Source of the DNA: Azospirillum brasilense
GTDB taxonomy: Bacteria > Pseudomonadota > Alphaproteobacteria > Azospirillales > Azospirillaceae
Direction: 5' to 3'
Assembly (NCBI RefSeq): GCF_001315015.1
Contig: NZ_CP012914.1
Span: 1 to 64,000 of the forward strand
DNA length: 64,000 nt
In this document: piece after piece, positions 18,445 to 29,047 of the stretch
Position numbering within the stretch: the first letter of the stretch is position 1
Layout of the letters: the number at the start of each line of letters is the position of its first letter
Position numbers and translations under genes: made by a program
The notes under the pieces: model-generated
Seen by the model: the letters and a program-made list of their open reading frames with translations, nothing else
What the model was told of the DNA's origin: nothing
Database searches by the model: none

Positions 18445-18846
18445 CTAGCCCGCCTTGAAGCCCTGCAGACTGCCGCCTTCCCGCGTGTAGATCTGCATCG
18501 GACGGCACGTCTCGTCCGTATTGACGATGAGCACGCCGGGTTTGTCCTTCGCGTACAGCCAGATCTCGTATTGCGACACCCGCCCGCCCGGTCCGGTGCG
18601 CAGTTCGCTGTAGACCGCGGCCCGGAACTGCTCCACCGGAATGCCTTCACCCGCCAGGACGGACGCGACCTGACGATTGCAGGTTCTCTGCACCATGCCG
18701 TTCAGCGCCTCCACCGCTCCGGGGGCGGGCTCCGCGGTGCGCGGCGGAGCGAGACCGGCGCAGGCGCCGAGGCTGAGAAGGCCGGTGCACAGGAACATCC
18801 TGGCGGTCCTGCGATTGCGCGAACGGCGTCCGGCGTGGCGATGCAT
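18445..18846 (-). CDS. Hypothetical lipoprotein
   Basis: ATG at 18846 (GGGAGG 5-10 nt upstream) gives 133 residues with a basic N-terminus, a hydrophobic stretch and the lipobox LSLGAC, so it is predicted to be lipid-anchored. The mature part (VEALNGMVQRTCNRQVASVL, VSQYEIWLYAKDKPGVLIVN, TCRPMQIYTREG) has two further Cys that could form a disulfide. I do not recognise the family. It sits inside the iteron region but has normal core codon usage. Confidence 0.6.
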   Translation of the reverse strand: MHRHAGRRSRNRRTARMFLCTGLLSLGACAGLAPPRTAEPAPGAVEALNGMVQRTCNRQVASVLAGEGIPVEQFRAAVYSELRTGPGGRVSQYEIWLYAKDKPGVLIVNTDETCRPMQIYTREGGSLQGFKAG

Positions 18847-18951
18847 CGCGGCCTCCCTGCTCAATGGCGGTGTCTGGTGGCGGTGTCTGGTGGCGGTGTG
18901 TGGTTACCTCTGCGCAAACACGGCGGCGGGGAAAAAGGTTCGTGCCGGTCC

Positions 18952-18966
18952 TTGGCAATCGCCGAC
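18952..18966 (+). repeat. Isolated distal iteron
   Basis: An exact copy of TTGGCAATCGCCGAC, about 600 bp beyond repA, in the gap between the lipoprotein gene and the binding-protein gene. Four GANTC sites follow within 90 bp (near 18975, 18991, 19046 and 19061). Confidence 0.85.
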
Positions 18967-19005
18967 CTTCCGGAGAATCGGGCGGGCCGGGAATCAGCTG
19001 GACAG

Positions 19006-19036
19006 AAAAAAGGCGGGGCACGGCGGCCCCGCCTTC
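19006..19036 (-). terminator. Intrinsic terminator of the binding-protein gene
   Basis: On the minus strand AAGGCGGGG pairs with CCCCGCCTT around a short GC loop and is followed by a run of T. It lies about 45 nt after the stop at 19079. A-richness on the other side means it could also stop rightward transcription. Confidence 0.8.
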
Positions 19037-19078
19037 CTTCCTTTCCGAATCGGCCCTTTCCGAATCGGCCGGATGACT

Positions 19079-20191
<1,113 letters not shown>

Positions 20192-20373
20192 GGGTGGATT
20201 CCTCTCTCCGGGAACAGGTTCTTTTTATCGAACGCTTTCGGGTCGGAGACCGCAGACGCTGCCTCCGAAACAGGCAAACAAGCAAAGGGACGGGTTCGAC
20301 GCAATGGGCAAACAGGCACAGGCAGCCGCACGCCCGGCGCATGACACGGTTTTCAGGATGGCGAAGGGCCGGT

Positions 20374-22947
20374 TCAGTCGACCAGTGCGCGCTGCGCGGG
20401 ACCGGACGGCGCGGACGGCGCCGGTGGGGCCAGCGCGGCCGGGGCCAGGGCCAGGGCGATGGCCCGGCGCAGATCGTCGGCCAGGACGGGCTTGTGCAGG
20501 ATGCTGAACTTGCCGGCCTCGGCCTCGGCCAGACGCTCAGGGGCGGTGTCGCCGGTCACCAGGATGCCGGGGATCGGGCGCTTCGACCGCCGCCGCACCT
20601 CGCGGATGGTTTCGGTGCCGGTGTGCGCCTCGCCCAGCCGGTAATCGGCGACGATCACGTCCGGATCGGGGTGGCGGCGCAGCGCCTCCACCGCCTCGCC
20701 GAAGCTGGCGGCGGGAAACGCCTCGTGCCCCCATTGCCGGATCATCGCGCACAGTCCCTCGCGCACGATGGGGTCGTCCTCGACCACCAGCACGCGGGCG
20801 CCGGCCCTCATGCGGGCGGTCACGGGAAAGCCCTCCGGCAGCGTCTTGGCCGGGGCGGGGGGATCGGCGAGCGGCACCTCCACCCGGAACACCGACCCCC
20901 GCCCCGGTTCGGAGCGCAGGCTGACCGGATGGTCCAGCATGCCGGCCAGCCGGCGCACCACGGCGAGGCCGAGGCCCAGCCCCTGGTCGCGGTCCCGGCT
21001 GGCGTTCCCGACCTGCACGAACTCCTGGAAGATGTCCTCCTGCCGGTCGGTCGGGATGCCGATGCCGGTGTCCCACACCTCGATCCGCAGCACCGCGCCG
21101 CGCCGCCGGCAACCGACCAGGATGCGCCCGCGGTTTGTGTAGCGCAGCGCATTCTCCACGAAGTTCTGCAGGATGCGGCCCAGCAGCATCGGGTCGCTGT
21201 CCACATGGGCGCCGCAGGGCATGATGTGCAGCAGCAGCCCCTTGCGCACCGCCACCGGGCGGCTGTTGGCGGCGATGCGGTCCAGCAGCTCGGTCACCGG
21301 GAAGACCGTCCTCTTCGGCTCCACCGCCCCGGCCTCCAGACGCGACACGTCCAACAGCCCGTCGAGCAGCATCTTCAGGGCGCCCAGCGCGCGGTCCATG
21401 GTGGTCAGGATCTTGCGCATGGCGGGATCGGTGGCGCGGGCGGACAGCGCCTCCATCAGCAGCATCAGCGACTGCACGGGCTGGCGCAGGTCGTGGCTGG
21501 CCGCCGCCAGGAACTTCGACTTGCCGATGTTGGCGCGGTCGGCCTCCCGTCGCGCCTCGGCCAGCGCGGCCTGGGCGGTCTTGTGCTCGGTGATGTCGCG
21601 GACGGTGGCGATCACGCTGACCAGCTTCCCGCCGGGGCCGCGCACCGGCGAAGCGCGCAGCTCCAGCCAGACCTCCGGCGCATCGCCTTCCATACCCGTG
21701 CCCGGGCGCAGAAACTTCGCGCTCATGTCCCCGGCGTCCTCGGCGCCGTCGCACAGCGGGCACAGCCCCGTCTCGTCCTCCATCAGGCCGCCCAGCACCT
21801 TGCGCGCGGCGCGCCCGTCGGCGGCGCCCGGAGCGATCCCCATCAGCCGGGCGAAGGCGGGGTTGGTGTAGACCACCGGCACGCCGGGCCGGGTGGCGTC
21901 GGCGATCAGGATGCCGTCGCCGCTCCATTCCATGGCCCGGTTGCGGATGCGCAGCGCCCGGTCGCCGTGGCGGCGGCGCTGAAGCTCCACCAGGAAGGCG
22001 GTGGTGAACAGCAGGATCACCGTGGTGGTGGCGGCGGCCCAGATGATGGAAAAGAGCCGGTTCTGCCGCCACGCGCCGAACACCGTCTCCACCGACTCCC
22101 CAACCACCGTCATCAGCGGGTAGTCGGCGGAGGCACGGAAGGCGTAGATGCGCTCCACCCCGTCCACCGGGCTGACGACGCGATGGTGCTGAACCGTTCC
22201 GCTGCCGGCCTCCGGCCACAGGCCGGAGCCGCGGAAGCTGCGCCCGAACACCTGATCCTGAAGGGCTTGGCGGGCCAGCAGCGGGCCGTCCGCGCGGGCG
22301 ATGGCGACCGAGCTGTCGTGCGGCAGGTCCAACCGGCCGTAGAAGCGGGAGAAGATCTCCGCCGGAACGTCGATCACGGCGACGCCGCGGAACGTCCCGT
22401 CCGCGCCCTCCAGCCGGCGCGACACCGGAATGAACACGTCCGACGTGCCCGGGCTGACGAAGGGCAGGCCGATGACGAAACCCTTCTGGTTCCCCTTACG
22501 GTGGGCGCCGGACTTGTGCCGGGCGAACTCCTCCCACTCTAGCACCGGGTTGCGGGTGGTGGTCCGCCCCAAGCCCATGGACAGCCAGCTGTTCGCGTCG
22601 TAAATCCGGATGGAGGCGGCCAAGCCTTCCTCGAACGACCGCCGGGTCGGAATCAGGAGCGGAATGTCCTTTTCGACATGGGAGGCGACGTCGATCAGAA
22701 GATCGTCCAGCCGGCGGAAGGTGGCGATGGCCTGTTCCTCGACCAGCTGCGCCATCGCCGCCGTGTGCTGGCGGGTCGTCTGGTCGAGGAAGCGTTCCTC
22801 GCGGTCGATGCGGGTCAGCAGCGTCCACCACAGCGCCGCGATGGCGACGGCGACCGCAACGGCGGGAAGAACGAGACGAGCCTCCATCCCCCGCGGAAAA
22901 GCGATCCATCGTCGCACTGCCGACCTCAAACACTGCCTGAAGAGCAT
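20374..22947 (-). CDS. Hybrid sensor histidine kinase with PAS domain and C-terminal receiver
   Basis: About 857 residues. An N-terminal membrane span (VLPAVAVAVAIAALWWTLL) is followed by a large extracytoplasmic sensor of dCache type, a second span (FSIIWAAATTTVILLFTTAF), a PAS domain, a histidine kinase core (H-box ASHDLRQPVQS, N-box QNFVENALRYT, G-boxes DTGIGI and GLGLGLAVV) and a receiver (VLVVEDDP, phospho-Asp in VIVADYRLG, Lys in ILHKPV). The PAS domain carries a CPLC motif that could bind metal or respond to redox. The start is uncertain between ATG 22947 and ATG 22887. No partner regulator is adjacent. Confidence 0.88.
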   Translation of the reverse strand: MLFRQCLRSAVRRWIAFPRGMEARLVLPAVAVAVAIAALWWTLLTRIDREERFLDQTTRQHTAAMAQLVEEQAIATFRRLDDLLIDVASHVEKDIPLLIPTRRSFEEGLAASIRIYDANSWLSMGLGRTTTRNPVLEWEEFARHKSGAHRKGNQKGFVIGLPFVSPGTSDVFIPVSRRLEGADGTFRGVAVIDVPAEIFSRFYGRLDLPHDSSVAIARADGPLLARQALQDQVFGRSFRGSGLWPEAGSGTVQHHRVVSPVDGVERIYAFRASADYPLMTVVGESVETVFGAWRQNRLFSIIWAAATTTVILLFTTAFLVELQRRRHGDRALRIRNRAMEWSGDGILIADATRPGVPVVYTNPAFARLMGIAPGAADGRAARKVLGGLMEDETGLCPLCDGAEDAGDMSAKFLRPGTGMEGDAPEVWLELRASPVRGPGGKLVSVIATVRDITEHKTAQAALAEARREADRANIGKSKFLAAASHDLRQPVQSLMLLMEALSARATDPAMRKILTTMDRALGALKMLLDGLLDVSRLEAGAVEPKRTVFPVTELLDRIAANSRPVAVRKGLLLHIMPCGAHVDSDPMLLGRILQNFVENALRYTNRGRILVGCRRRGAVLRIEVWDTGIGIPTDRQEDIFQEFVQVGNASRDRDQGLGLGLAVVRRLAGMLDHPVSLRSEPGRGSVFRVEVPLADPPAPAKTLPEGFPVTARMRAGARVLVVEDDPIVREGLCAMIRQWGHEAFPAASFGEAVEALRRHPDPDVIVADYRLGEAHTGTETIREVRRRSKRPIPGILVTGDTAPERLAEAEAGKFSILHKPVLADDLRRAIALALAPAALAPPAPSAPSGPAQRALVD

Positions 22948-23081
22948 TATGCGCCAGCCGACTTCCCCCTTCAATGGACAAACCGGCGACCAATGATACA
23001 AAAAGTAGAGAATAATCAAACTTTTGCGGGTTGTTTGGCACCGCTGTCGCGCGGATCGGCGCCAAACGGGACGGTCGGCGG

Positions 23082-24656
23082 ATGAGTTTCGCCCGCGCCA
23101 TCGCCACCATCGGCAGCCTGACGCTGCTGAGCCGGCTGGCCGGCTTCGCCCGCGACATTCTGACCGCGGCGGTGCTCGGCGCCGGGCCGGTGGCCGACGC
23201 CTTCTTCGTGGCGCTGAAGCTGCCGAACTTCTTCCGCCGCCTGTTCGCGGAGGGGGCCTTCAGCGTCGCCTTCGTGCCGCTGTTCGCGGCGGAGCTTCAG
23301 CGCAACGGCCGCGCCGCCGCGGTGGCCTTCGCCGAGCAGGCGCTGGCGATCCTGCTGACGGTGCTGCTGCCCTTCACCGCCCTGGCCATCCTGGGGATGC
23401 CCGCGCTGATGCATCTCCTGGCGCCGGGCTTCGTGGACGAGCCGGCAAAGTTCGCGCTGGCCGTCGACATGGCGCGGCTGACCTTCCCCTATCTGACGCT
23501 GATTTCCCTGGTGGCGCTGCTGGGCGGGGTGCTGAACGCGCTGGACCGCTTCGGCCCCTTCGCCGCCGCCCCCATCGCCTTCAACCTGACGCTGATCGCA
23601 GCATTGCTGACCGCGCCGCGGCTGGGGCTGGAGCCGGGGCGGGCGATGGCGGCGGCGGTGACGCTGTCGGGCGTGGTGCAACTGGTCTGGATGGGCTGGG
23701 CCTGCCGGGCGGCGGGGGTGACGCTGCGCCTGACCCTGCCGCGGATGACCGAGGGGATGCGCCGCCTGTTCCGGCTGGTCGGGCCGGGGGCCATCGGCGC
23801 CGGGGTCATGCAGATCAACCTGTTCCTGAACGTCGTTCTGGCCTCGCTGCTGCCGTCGGGCGCGGTGTCCTTCCTCTATTACGCCGACCGGCTGAACCAG
23901 ATGCCGCTGGGCGTCATCGGCATCGCCATCGGCACCGCGCTGCTGCCCGTGCTCGCCCGCCACGCCGCGGCGGGGGACGAACGGATGGTCCGCCACTATC
24001 TCAGCCGCGCCTTGGAGTTCAGCCTGCTGCTCGGCCTGCCGGCGGCGGTGGCGCTGGGGGTGGCCGGGGCGCCCATCGTGTCGGTGCTGTTCGAGCGCGG
24101 TGCCTTCGGCCCGGCGGAGGCGCAGGCGACGGCCTGGGCGCTGGCCGCCTACGCCATCGGCATCCCCGCCCATGTGATCGTCAAGGCGCTGAACGCCGCC
24201 TTCTTCGCCCGCCAGGACACGGCGACCCCGGTGCGCGTCGCCGTGGTGGTGACGGTGGCCAATCTGGCGCTGGGCGTCGCGCTGATGCCGGTGCTGGGGC
24301 ATGTCGGGATCGCGCTGGCGACCGGGCTGACCGCCTGGTTGAACCTCGCTTTGCTGGCCCACGCGCTGCGCCGCCGGGGGTTCCTGCAGCTCGACGGACG
24401 TTTCCTCGGCCGCGCGCCGCGCATCGCCGCGGCGGCGCTGGGCATGGGGGCGGCGCTGCTGGTCGGGGCGTCGGCCCTGGCGCCGTGGCTGGAGGCGGCG
24501 TCCACCCTGGTCCGCTTCGGCGCGCTGGCCCTGCTGGTCGGCGCCGGCGTGGCGGTGTTCGGGGCGCTGGCGCAGCTGACCGGCGCCACCGATCTGGCCG
24601 ACCTGAAGGGCTTCCTGCGCAAGGACACTCCGGAATTGGAGCCGCCCGTGTCTTGA
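23082..24656 (+). CDS. murJ: Lipid II flippase MurJ
   Basis: MurJ moves lipid II across the inner membrane for peptidoglycan synthesis. The 524-residue product starts [25 protein letters not shown] and contains [32 protein letters not shown], the defining MviN/MurJ motif, then about 14 hydrophobic segments with conserved Arg residues. It is followed after about 60 bp by trpS and then pcp in the same direction, a likely operon. An upstream in-frame ATG at 23031 lacks a good ribosome-binding site. Confidence 0.95.
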   Translation: MSFARAIATIGSLTLLSRLAGFARDILTAAVLGAGPVADAFFVALKLPNFFRRLFAEGAFSVAFVPLFAAELQRNGRAAAVAFAEQALAILLTVLLPFTALAILGMPALMHLLAPGFVDEPAKFALAVDMARLTFPYLTLISLVALLGGVLNALDRFGPFAAAPIAFNLTLIAALLTAPRLGLEPGRAMAAAVTLSGVVQLVWMGWACRAAGVTLRLTLPRMTEGMRRLFRLVGPGAIGAGVMQINLFLNVVLASLLPSGAVSFLYYADRLNQMPLGVIGIAIGTALLPVLARHAAAGDERMVRHYLSRALEFSLLLGLPAAVALGVAGAPIVSVLFERGAFGPAEAQATAWALAAYAIGIPAHVIVKALNAAFFARQDTATPVRVAVVVTVANLALGVALMPVLGHVGIALATGLTAWLNLALLAHALRRRGFLQLDGRFLGRAPRIAAAALGMGAALLVGASALAPWLEAASTLVRFGALALLVGAGVAVFGALAQLTGATDLADLKGFLRKDTPELEPPVS

Positions 24657-24717
24657 CCCCGCCCGGTTCCGGCGCGATAACAGCCGCCTTCCAGAAGTTT
24701 CGAGCGAGAGTCCTCCC

Positions 24718-25716
24718 GTGAACCGCATCTTCTCCGGCATGCAGCCGACCCGGCAGCTTCACCTCGGCAACTATCTGGGGGCGCTGCGCAACTGGGTCGA
24801 GCTGCAGAACAGCTACGAGTGCATCTTCTGCGTCGTCGACCTGCACGCGCTGACCATCGACCAGGACGCGGAGGTCCTGCGCAACAACATCCGCGAGGTC
24901 ACCGCGGCCTACATCGCCGCCGGCATCGACCCGGAGAAGAACATCCTCTTCAACCAGTCCTTCGTCCCGGCCCATTCGGAGCTGGCCTGGATCCTCTCCT
25001 GCCACACGCCGCTCGGCTGGCTGAACCGCATGACGCAGTTCAAGGAGAAGGCCGGCAAGCAGAAGGACATGGCGAACCTCGGCCTCTACTCCTACCCGGT
25101 GCTGATGGCCGCCGACATCCTGCTCTACAAGGCCACCCACGTCCCGGTGGGCGAGGACCAGAAGCAGCATCTGGAGCTGGCCCGCGACATCGCCGGCGCC
25201 TTCAACCGCCGCTACGACACCGAGTTCTTCCCGCTGCCCGAGCCGCAGATCCTCGGCGAGGCGACGCGCGTGATGTCCTTGCGCGACGGCACCAAGAAGA
25301 TGAGCAAGTCGGACGAGTCCGAATATTCGCGCATCAACATGACCGACGACGCCGACACCATCGCGACGAAGGTCCGCAAGGCCAAGACCGATCCGGAGCC
25401 GCTGCCGGACAATCTGGCCGACCTGGAGAAGCGTCCGGAGGCCGACAACCTCGTGACCATCTACGCCGCCCTGTCCGGCCAGACGCGCGAGCAGACGGTG
25501 CAGCAGTTCGCGGGCGCCCAGTTCTCCGGCTTCAAGGCGGCGCTGGTCGACCTGTCGGTCGCCAAGCTGGCCCCGATGACCACCCGCATGAAGGAGCTGC
25601 TGGACGACAAGGCGGAGATCGACCGCCTGCTGCGCCGCGGCGGCGAACGCGCGGCGGCCATCGCCGAGACGAACCTGAACGGCGTAAAGGACATCATCGG
25701 CCTTCTGCGTCCCTGA
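24718..25716 (+). CDS. trpS: Tryptophanyl-tRNA synthetase
   Basis: TrpRS charges tRNA-Trp. The 332-residue protein begins at GTG 24718 and has the class I signature as QLHLGNYLG (residues 13-21), [38 protein letters not shown] and the KMSKS loop (KKMSKSD, about residues 196-201). The length matches bacterial TrpRS. It probably belongs to one transcript with murJ and pcp. Confidence 0.97.
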   Translation: MNRIFSGMQPTRQLHLGNYLGALRNWVELQNSYECIFCVVDLHALTIDQDAEVLRNNIREVTAAYIAAGIDPEKNILFNQSFVPAHSELAWILSCHTPLGWLNRMTQFKEKAGKQKDMANLGLYSYPVLMAADILLYKATHVPVGEDQKQHLELARDIAGAFNRRYDTEFFPLPEPQILGEATRVMSLRDGTKKMSKSDESEYSRINMTDDADTIATKVRKAKTDPEPLPDNLADLEKRPEADNLVTIYAALSGQTREQTVQQFAGAQFSGFKAALVDLSVAKLAPMTTRMKELLDDKAEIDRLLRRGGERAAAIAETNLNGVKDIIGLLRP

Positions 25717-25741
25717 CCACCCCGACCGAAAGGCGTCCGCC

Positions 25742-26359
25742 GTGACGGCTCCCATCCTGCTCACCGGGTTCCAGCCCTTCGGGGATCACGCCGTCAACCC
25801 GACGGCGCTCCTCATGGAGCGGCTGGCCGGCGAGCCGGGGGTCGTCACCGCGGTCCTTCCGGTCGAATACGACGTCTGCGGCGCGGCCTTCGCCGCGCTG
25901 CTGGAGGAACACCGGCCCGCCGCCGCCCTGTGCTTCGGGCTGGCCGCCGGGTCCGAATACATCAAGATCGAGCGGCTGGCCTGGAACCGCGACGAGAGCG
26001 AGCAGGCCGACAACGCCGGGGTGGTGCGCACCGACGACGCCATCGAGCCGGACGGGCCGACCGCCTACGGCTCCACCCTGCCCGTCCCCACGCTGGTCCG
26101 CGAGCTGGCCATCGCCGGCCTGCCGGTGACCTTCAGCGACCATGCCGGCGGCTTCGTCTGCAATCACCTGTTCTACCGCGCCCGCCACCTGATCGAGACG
26201 GCGGACCTCGACATTCCCATGGGCTTCATCCACCTGCCGCCGCTGCCGGAGCAGGTCGCCGACCAGCCCGGCCGCTCCGGCCTGACGTTGGATCAGCAGG
26301 AACGGGCGTTGCGCGCGCTGGTCGGGCTGCTGCGCCAGGGGCTGGGGATCGTCGCCTGA
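25742..26359 (+). CDS. Pyroglutamyl-peptidase-like protein (peptidase C15)
   Basis: C15 peptidases remove N-terminal pyroglutamate. The 205-residue product, from GTG at 25742, shows ILLTGFQPFGDHAVNPT, the catalytic Cys in FVCNHLFYRA and the His in MGFIHLPPLPEQV. ERLAWNRDE supplies a conserved Glu region. The length is close to the usual 210-215. It follows trpS by 25 bp. Peptide turnover is the likely role; the exact substrate in this organism is not known. Confidence 0.85.
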   Translation: MTAPILLTGFQPFGDHAVNPTALLMERLAGEPGVVTAVLPVEYDVCGAAFAALLEEHRPAAALCFGLAAGSEYIKIERLAWNRDESEQADNAGVVRTDDAIEPDGPTAYGSTLPVPTLVRELAIAGLPVTFSDHAGGFVCNHLFYRARHLIETADLDIPMGFIHLPPLPEQVADQPGRSGLTLDQQERALRALVGLLRQGLGIVA

Positions 26360-26375
26360 CCCGGCGGCGCCGCGA

Positions 26376-27137
26376 TCAGGGACGCTGCGCCAACCGCTCC
26401 ATCTCCTTCGCCCAGCCCGCGTAGTTCTTGTGGAGATCGGCCAGCGCCGGATCAGTCCGGGTGCGCTCGGCCATCGCCTGCATCAGCGGCGCCTGGGCCG
26501 CCGCCAGCTCCCGCGCGTCGGTGCGCCGCGTCGCCGTCAGGAAGGACGACAGGCTGGTCACCAGCTTTCCCCCCGCCGGGGCCGCCGCCATCTTCGCCAG
26601 ATCGTTGACGATCCACGGCATGTATTTCAGCACATAGTCGGCGTAGGTGCGCATGACCGGCGCCTGCTCCAGAAGCTCGGCGCGCTCGCGGTCGAAATTC
26701 GTGCGGTCGAGGATGGCGTGGTTGCGGTAGACGACCGGCGCCTCCGCCGAGACGTCGCACTCCCAGCCCTTGCGCGGGACCAGCAGATCAGCCTGATCCT
26801 TTTCCTCGCGGTAGGGGTAGAAGGGCATGGTCCGGCAGCGCGACGGCTTGTCGGAGTGGATGCCGCAAAGGTTGTCCGGCTGGAGCGCCGGGCAGGGAAA
26901 GTGGTTCGGCAGGTAGGCGCTGGGCTGGATCAGCACCGCCACCGTTTTGCGGTTGGGCAGGCGCACGCTGGTGCCCAGCCGGGTGGCGAGGTCGTAGGAT
27001 TTGGCGTTCGACCGCACCACCGTCCAGACCAGCGCCAGCGGGAAGCGGACGGCGTGGGCCACCGCGTCCGTGAGCGTCAGCGGCAGCAGCCCGTGGCAGC
27101 ATTTTCCGCAGGCGGTGCAGGCGAAGCGCGGTTCCAT
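26376..27137 (-). CDS. YkgJ-family cysteine-cluster protein
   Basis: The 253-residue product begins MEPRFACTACGKCCHG, the CxxCxxCC motif of YkgJ/UPF0153 proteins, followed by a second block FPCPALQPDNLCGIHSDKPSRCR. These Cys residues probably bind a metal or an Fe-S cluster. The C-terminal half (LVTSLSSFLTATRRTDARELAAAQ) is helical and not typical of the short family members. The gene is 21 bp downstream of the ychJ-like gene, which is also Cys-rich, so they probably form a pair. The function is unknown. Confidence 0.75.
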   Translation of the reverse strand: MEPRFACTACGKCCHGLLPLTLTDAVAHAVRFPLALVWTVVRSNAKSYDLATRLGTSVRLPNRKTVAVLIQPSAYLPNHFPCPALQPDNLCGIHSDKPSRCRTMPFYPYREEKDQADLLVPRKGWECDVSAEAPVVYRNHAILDRTNFDRERAELLEQAPVMRTYADYVLKYMPWIVNDLAKMAAAPAGGKLVTSLSSFLTATRRTDARELAAAQAPLMQAMAERTRTDPALADLHKNYAGWAKEMERLAQRP

Positions 27138-27158
27138 TCTTCGAGTCCCCGTCCGCCC

Positions 27159-27638
27159 TCAGCGTCCGCAGCAGGCCTTGAACTTCTTCCCCGACCCGCA
27201 GGGGCAGGGCTCGTTGCGGCCGACCTTGACGACCCGGCGCGGTTCGCCCTTCGGGTTCACCTCGCCGGCGCTGTAGAGCCACTGGCCGTCGATGCGGCGG
27301 AAGGACGCGCGCTCGTGGTGGCGCATGTCCTGGCCGTCGCGGCGGAAGTGGATCAGGAATTCGACGGTGCCCTCGTCGCCCTCCTCCGTCGCGCGCAGCA
27401 CGTCGAGCCGCTGCCAGTCGCACTCCTCGGCCACCCGCTCCGCCTCGGCGCGGTTGAAGTCCTCGCGGATCTCCGGCGCGTGGGTGCGCTCCACATGGTC
27501 GAGGTCGTGGCGCACGAAGGCGGTGTAGCGCGACCGCATCAGCGCCTCGGCCGTCGCGGCGGGCGCGCCGGCCAGGATCGGGCCGCAGCAGGTCTCGAAG
27601 GGAAGGCCCGAACAGCAGGGGCAGGCGGAGGAGGTCAT
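27159..27638 (-). CDS. ychJ: YchJ-family SEC-C motif protein
   Basis: The 159-residue product has a Cys cluster at each end: [15 protein letters not shown] at the start and the zinc-binding SEC-C motif [14 protein letters not shown] at the end. The middle ([47 protein letters not shown]) is the NTF2-like domain of the YchJ/UPF0225 family. SEC-C motifs are also found in SecA, where they bind zinc. The family's role is not settled. The ATG at 27638 lacks an obvious ribosome-binding site, so a slightly different start is possible. Confidence 0.85.
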   Translation of the reverse strand: MTSSACPCCSGLPFETCCGPILAGAPAATAEALMRSRYTAFVRHDLDHVERTHAPEIREDFNRAEAERVAEECDWQRLDVLRATEEGDEGTVEFLIHFRRDGQDMRHHERASFRRIDGQWLYSAGEVNPKGEPRRVVKVGRNEPCPCGSGKKFKACCGR

Positions 27639-27735
27639 GGCGCGCGGGTCCGTCGGTGGGTCCGGGGCTGGTGTGGCAGGATGGGCCACCCCGGTCAAGC
27701 GCTGCGGACCAAACACAACGGACGGACAGGTGAGG

Positions 27736-28137
27736 TCAGGCCGAACGGGCGCGGCGCGGTTCGGACGGGGTGTGGACGGTCGGCTTCACGATGGCGCGCA
27801 GCTCCTCGAGGAAGGCGCGGCCGGAGTCGGTGAGCGTGACGATCTTGCGGCGGCGTTCACGCGGGTCTTCCTGGGCCTGGACGAGGTCGAGTCCGGCCTT
27901 CCCGAAGCTGTGCCAGCGGCTGAGCGCGGCGACGTTGCGCGACGCGGAGGATTGGGCGATGCCCAGGCGTTCCGCAAGCTCGCCGATGGACATCCCTTCG
28001 TTCTGCGCGATCGTCATGAAGGACAGCGCGTACTGGATCGGCAGGTCGGGATCGAGCTTGCGAAACGCCTCGAGCACATGGACGACGGTGGTCACCTCGT
28101 CAGGGCGAACCACGTCAGGGCGAATATGGGCCGGCAT
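27736..28137 (-). CDS. MarR-like winged-helix regulator
   Basis: ATG at 28137, preceded by GGGAGGG, gives 133 residues with [33 protein letters not shown] as helix-turn-helix and [21 protein letters not shown] as the wing. This is the MarR layout, but the N-terminal dimerisation part is short. Its start overlaps the end of a small upstream frame (28115-28315) by 23 bp, suggesting coupled translation. The target genes are unknown. Confidence 0.75.
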   Translation of the reverse strand: MPAHIRPDVVRPDEVTTVVHVLEAFRKLDPDLPIQYALSFMTIAQNEGMSIGELAERLGIAQSSASRNVAALSRWHSFGKAGLDLVQAQEDPRERRRKIVTLTDSGRAFLEELRAIVKPTVHTPSEPRRARSA

Positions 28138-28315
28138 CAGCGACCCTCCCCGAGCGAGGACCCCATCGGGCCGGTGTGTAGATGATGTTCAGGCGTCCAA
28201 GCCATATCACGAATTCCCCGTTATCCCGCCGGGCGTCGAAAAAACGATCCGGAGAGGCCCAGTGGGCGTGCTCAACGAAGACCGAACGACCGCAAAACCC
28301 CAAAAAGACACACAT
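28115..28315 (-). CDS. Small hypothetical protein upstream of the MarR-like gene
   Basis: ATG at 28315 preceded by GAGAGGAA gives 66 residues: MCVFLGFCGRSVFVEHAHWA, then SPDRFFDARRDNGEFVIWLG, then RLNIIYTPARW. The Trp- and aromatic-rich core is unlike a random antisense frame, and the ribosome-binding site is good. The end overlaps the MarR-like start. No family is recognised; expression is inferred. Confidence 0.4.
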   Translation of the reverse strand: MCVFLGFCGRSVFVEHAHWASPDRFFDARRDNGEFVIWLGRLNIIYTPARWGPRSGRVADAGPYSP

Positions 28316-28448
28316 GGCTTCCTCTCGATATCCGGAATTCGCGTTCCAATGCGCTGGGTTGAAGAAGGGAGCCGTTAGCTCGCCGGGCGGTATGGGCGGA
28401 CCAATCGCCCTGTCGGCGATTCGGGGTGGTGGGTACGATGGCTTTCAT
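28272..28448 (-). CDS. Doubtful small frame between two small genes
   Basis: ATG at 28448 with an ACGGAGA site gives 58 residues (MKAIVPTTPNRRQGDWSAHT and on). It would bridge the two better-supported small genes. The sequence around it contains short repeats (GGGTTGAAGAA at about 28365 and 28461), and composition gives little support. It may simply be leader sequence. Confidence 0.2.
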   Translation of the reverse strand: MKAIVPTTPNRRQGDWSAHTARRANGSLLQPSALEREFRISRGSHVCLFGVLRSFGLR

Positions 28449-28531
28449 CGTGGTCTCCGTGGGTTGAAGAAAGGCAGGGGTTGAAGGAAGGCGCGGCCCC
28501 GAAGGGAAACCGCAGGATCGGGTATCGCCTG

Positions 28532-28732
28532 TCAGCGATACGCTTGCAACGTCAAAAATGACCGGGCATCCGAAAGGTTCCGCTCCCGGATATGTTGGGC
28601 CGGGACATAGCCCGCTTCGGTTCCGTCCAGCCCGATGTCGCGCCGCAGATGGGCGCTCAGCGTCTCCACCCCGGCATCGTCGCCGGCGGTGTCCAGCCAC
28701 TGCCGCAGCAGGGCGTTCCACAAGGTTTGCAT
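28532..28732 (-). CDS. DUF1127-like small protein
   Basis: A strong AAGGAGAGGAG site precedes ATG at 28732. The 66-residue product reads MQTLWNALLRQWLDTAGDDA, then GVETLSAHLRRDIGLDG. The LRRDIGL segment resembles DUF1127/YjiS proteins, short Arg-rich proteins common in alphaproteobacteria that are often tied to stress or sRNA regulation. The Arg content is lower than usual, so this is only a resemblance. The preceding 28733-29047 holds no other gene that I can support. Confidence 0.5.
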   Translation of the reverse strand: MQTLWNALLRQWLDTAGDDAGVETLSAHLRRDIGLDGTEAGYVPAQHIRERNLSDARSFLTLQAYR

Positions 28733-29047
28733 GACTCCTCTCCTTGGTGCAGAGGAGCAATTAATCCGCTATCGGATGATTTCCGTCAAGCGTGATTCCG
28801 ACCTGCCGCGCCCAGTGGTTGGCCAGCGGTTGGGCTGCTCCGCCTTCGCCCTTGGCGAGCCGCCTTTTCCACGGTATGGAGTCCCGTCATGAAGGCGACC
28901 CCAAGTACCACCGGCATCGCGCTCTGACGCGTCCGACGCGCAGAGCCTGAACGCGCGCCCCCCGATAGGGGAGCCCGCGGTGTGCGCCTGCGCCCGCGCG
29001 CAGGCCGTAAGCCGCCGGATGGCGGCTCACAAGCCGTGAGTGGATTG

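Noticed and set aside
16994..18966. The 15-bp repeats as a CRISPR array
   Set aside because: The units are too short, vary in orientation and spacing, and there are no cas genes; they flank repA as iterons do.
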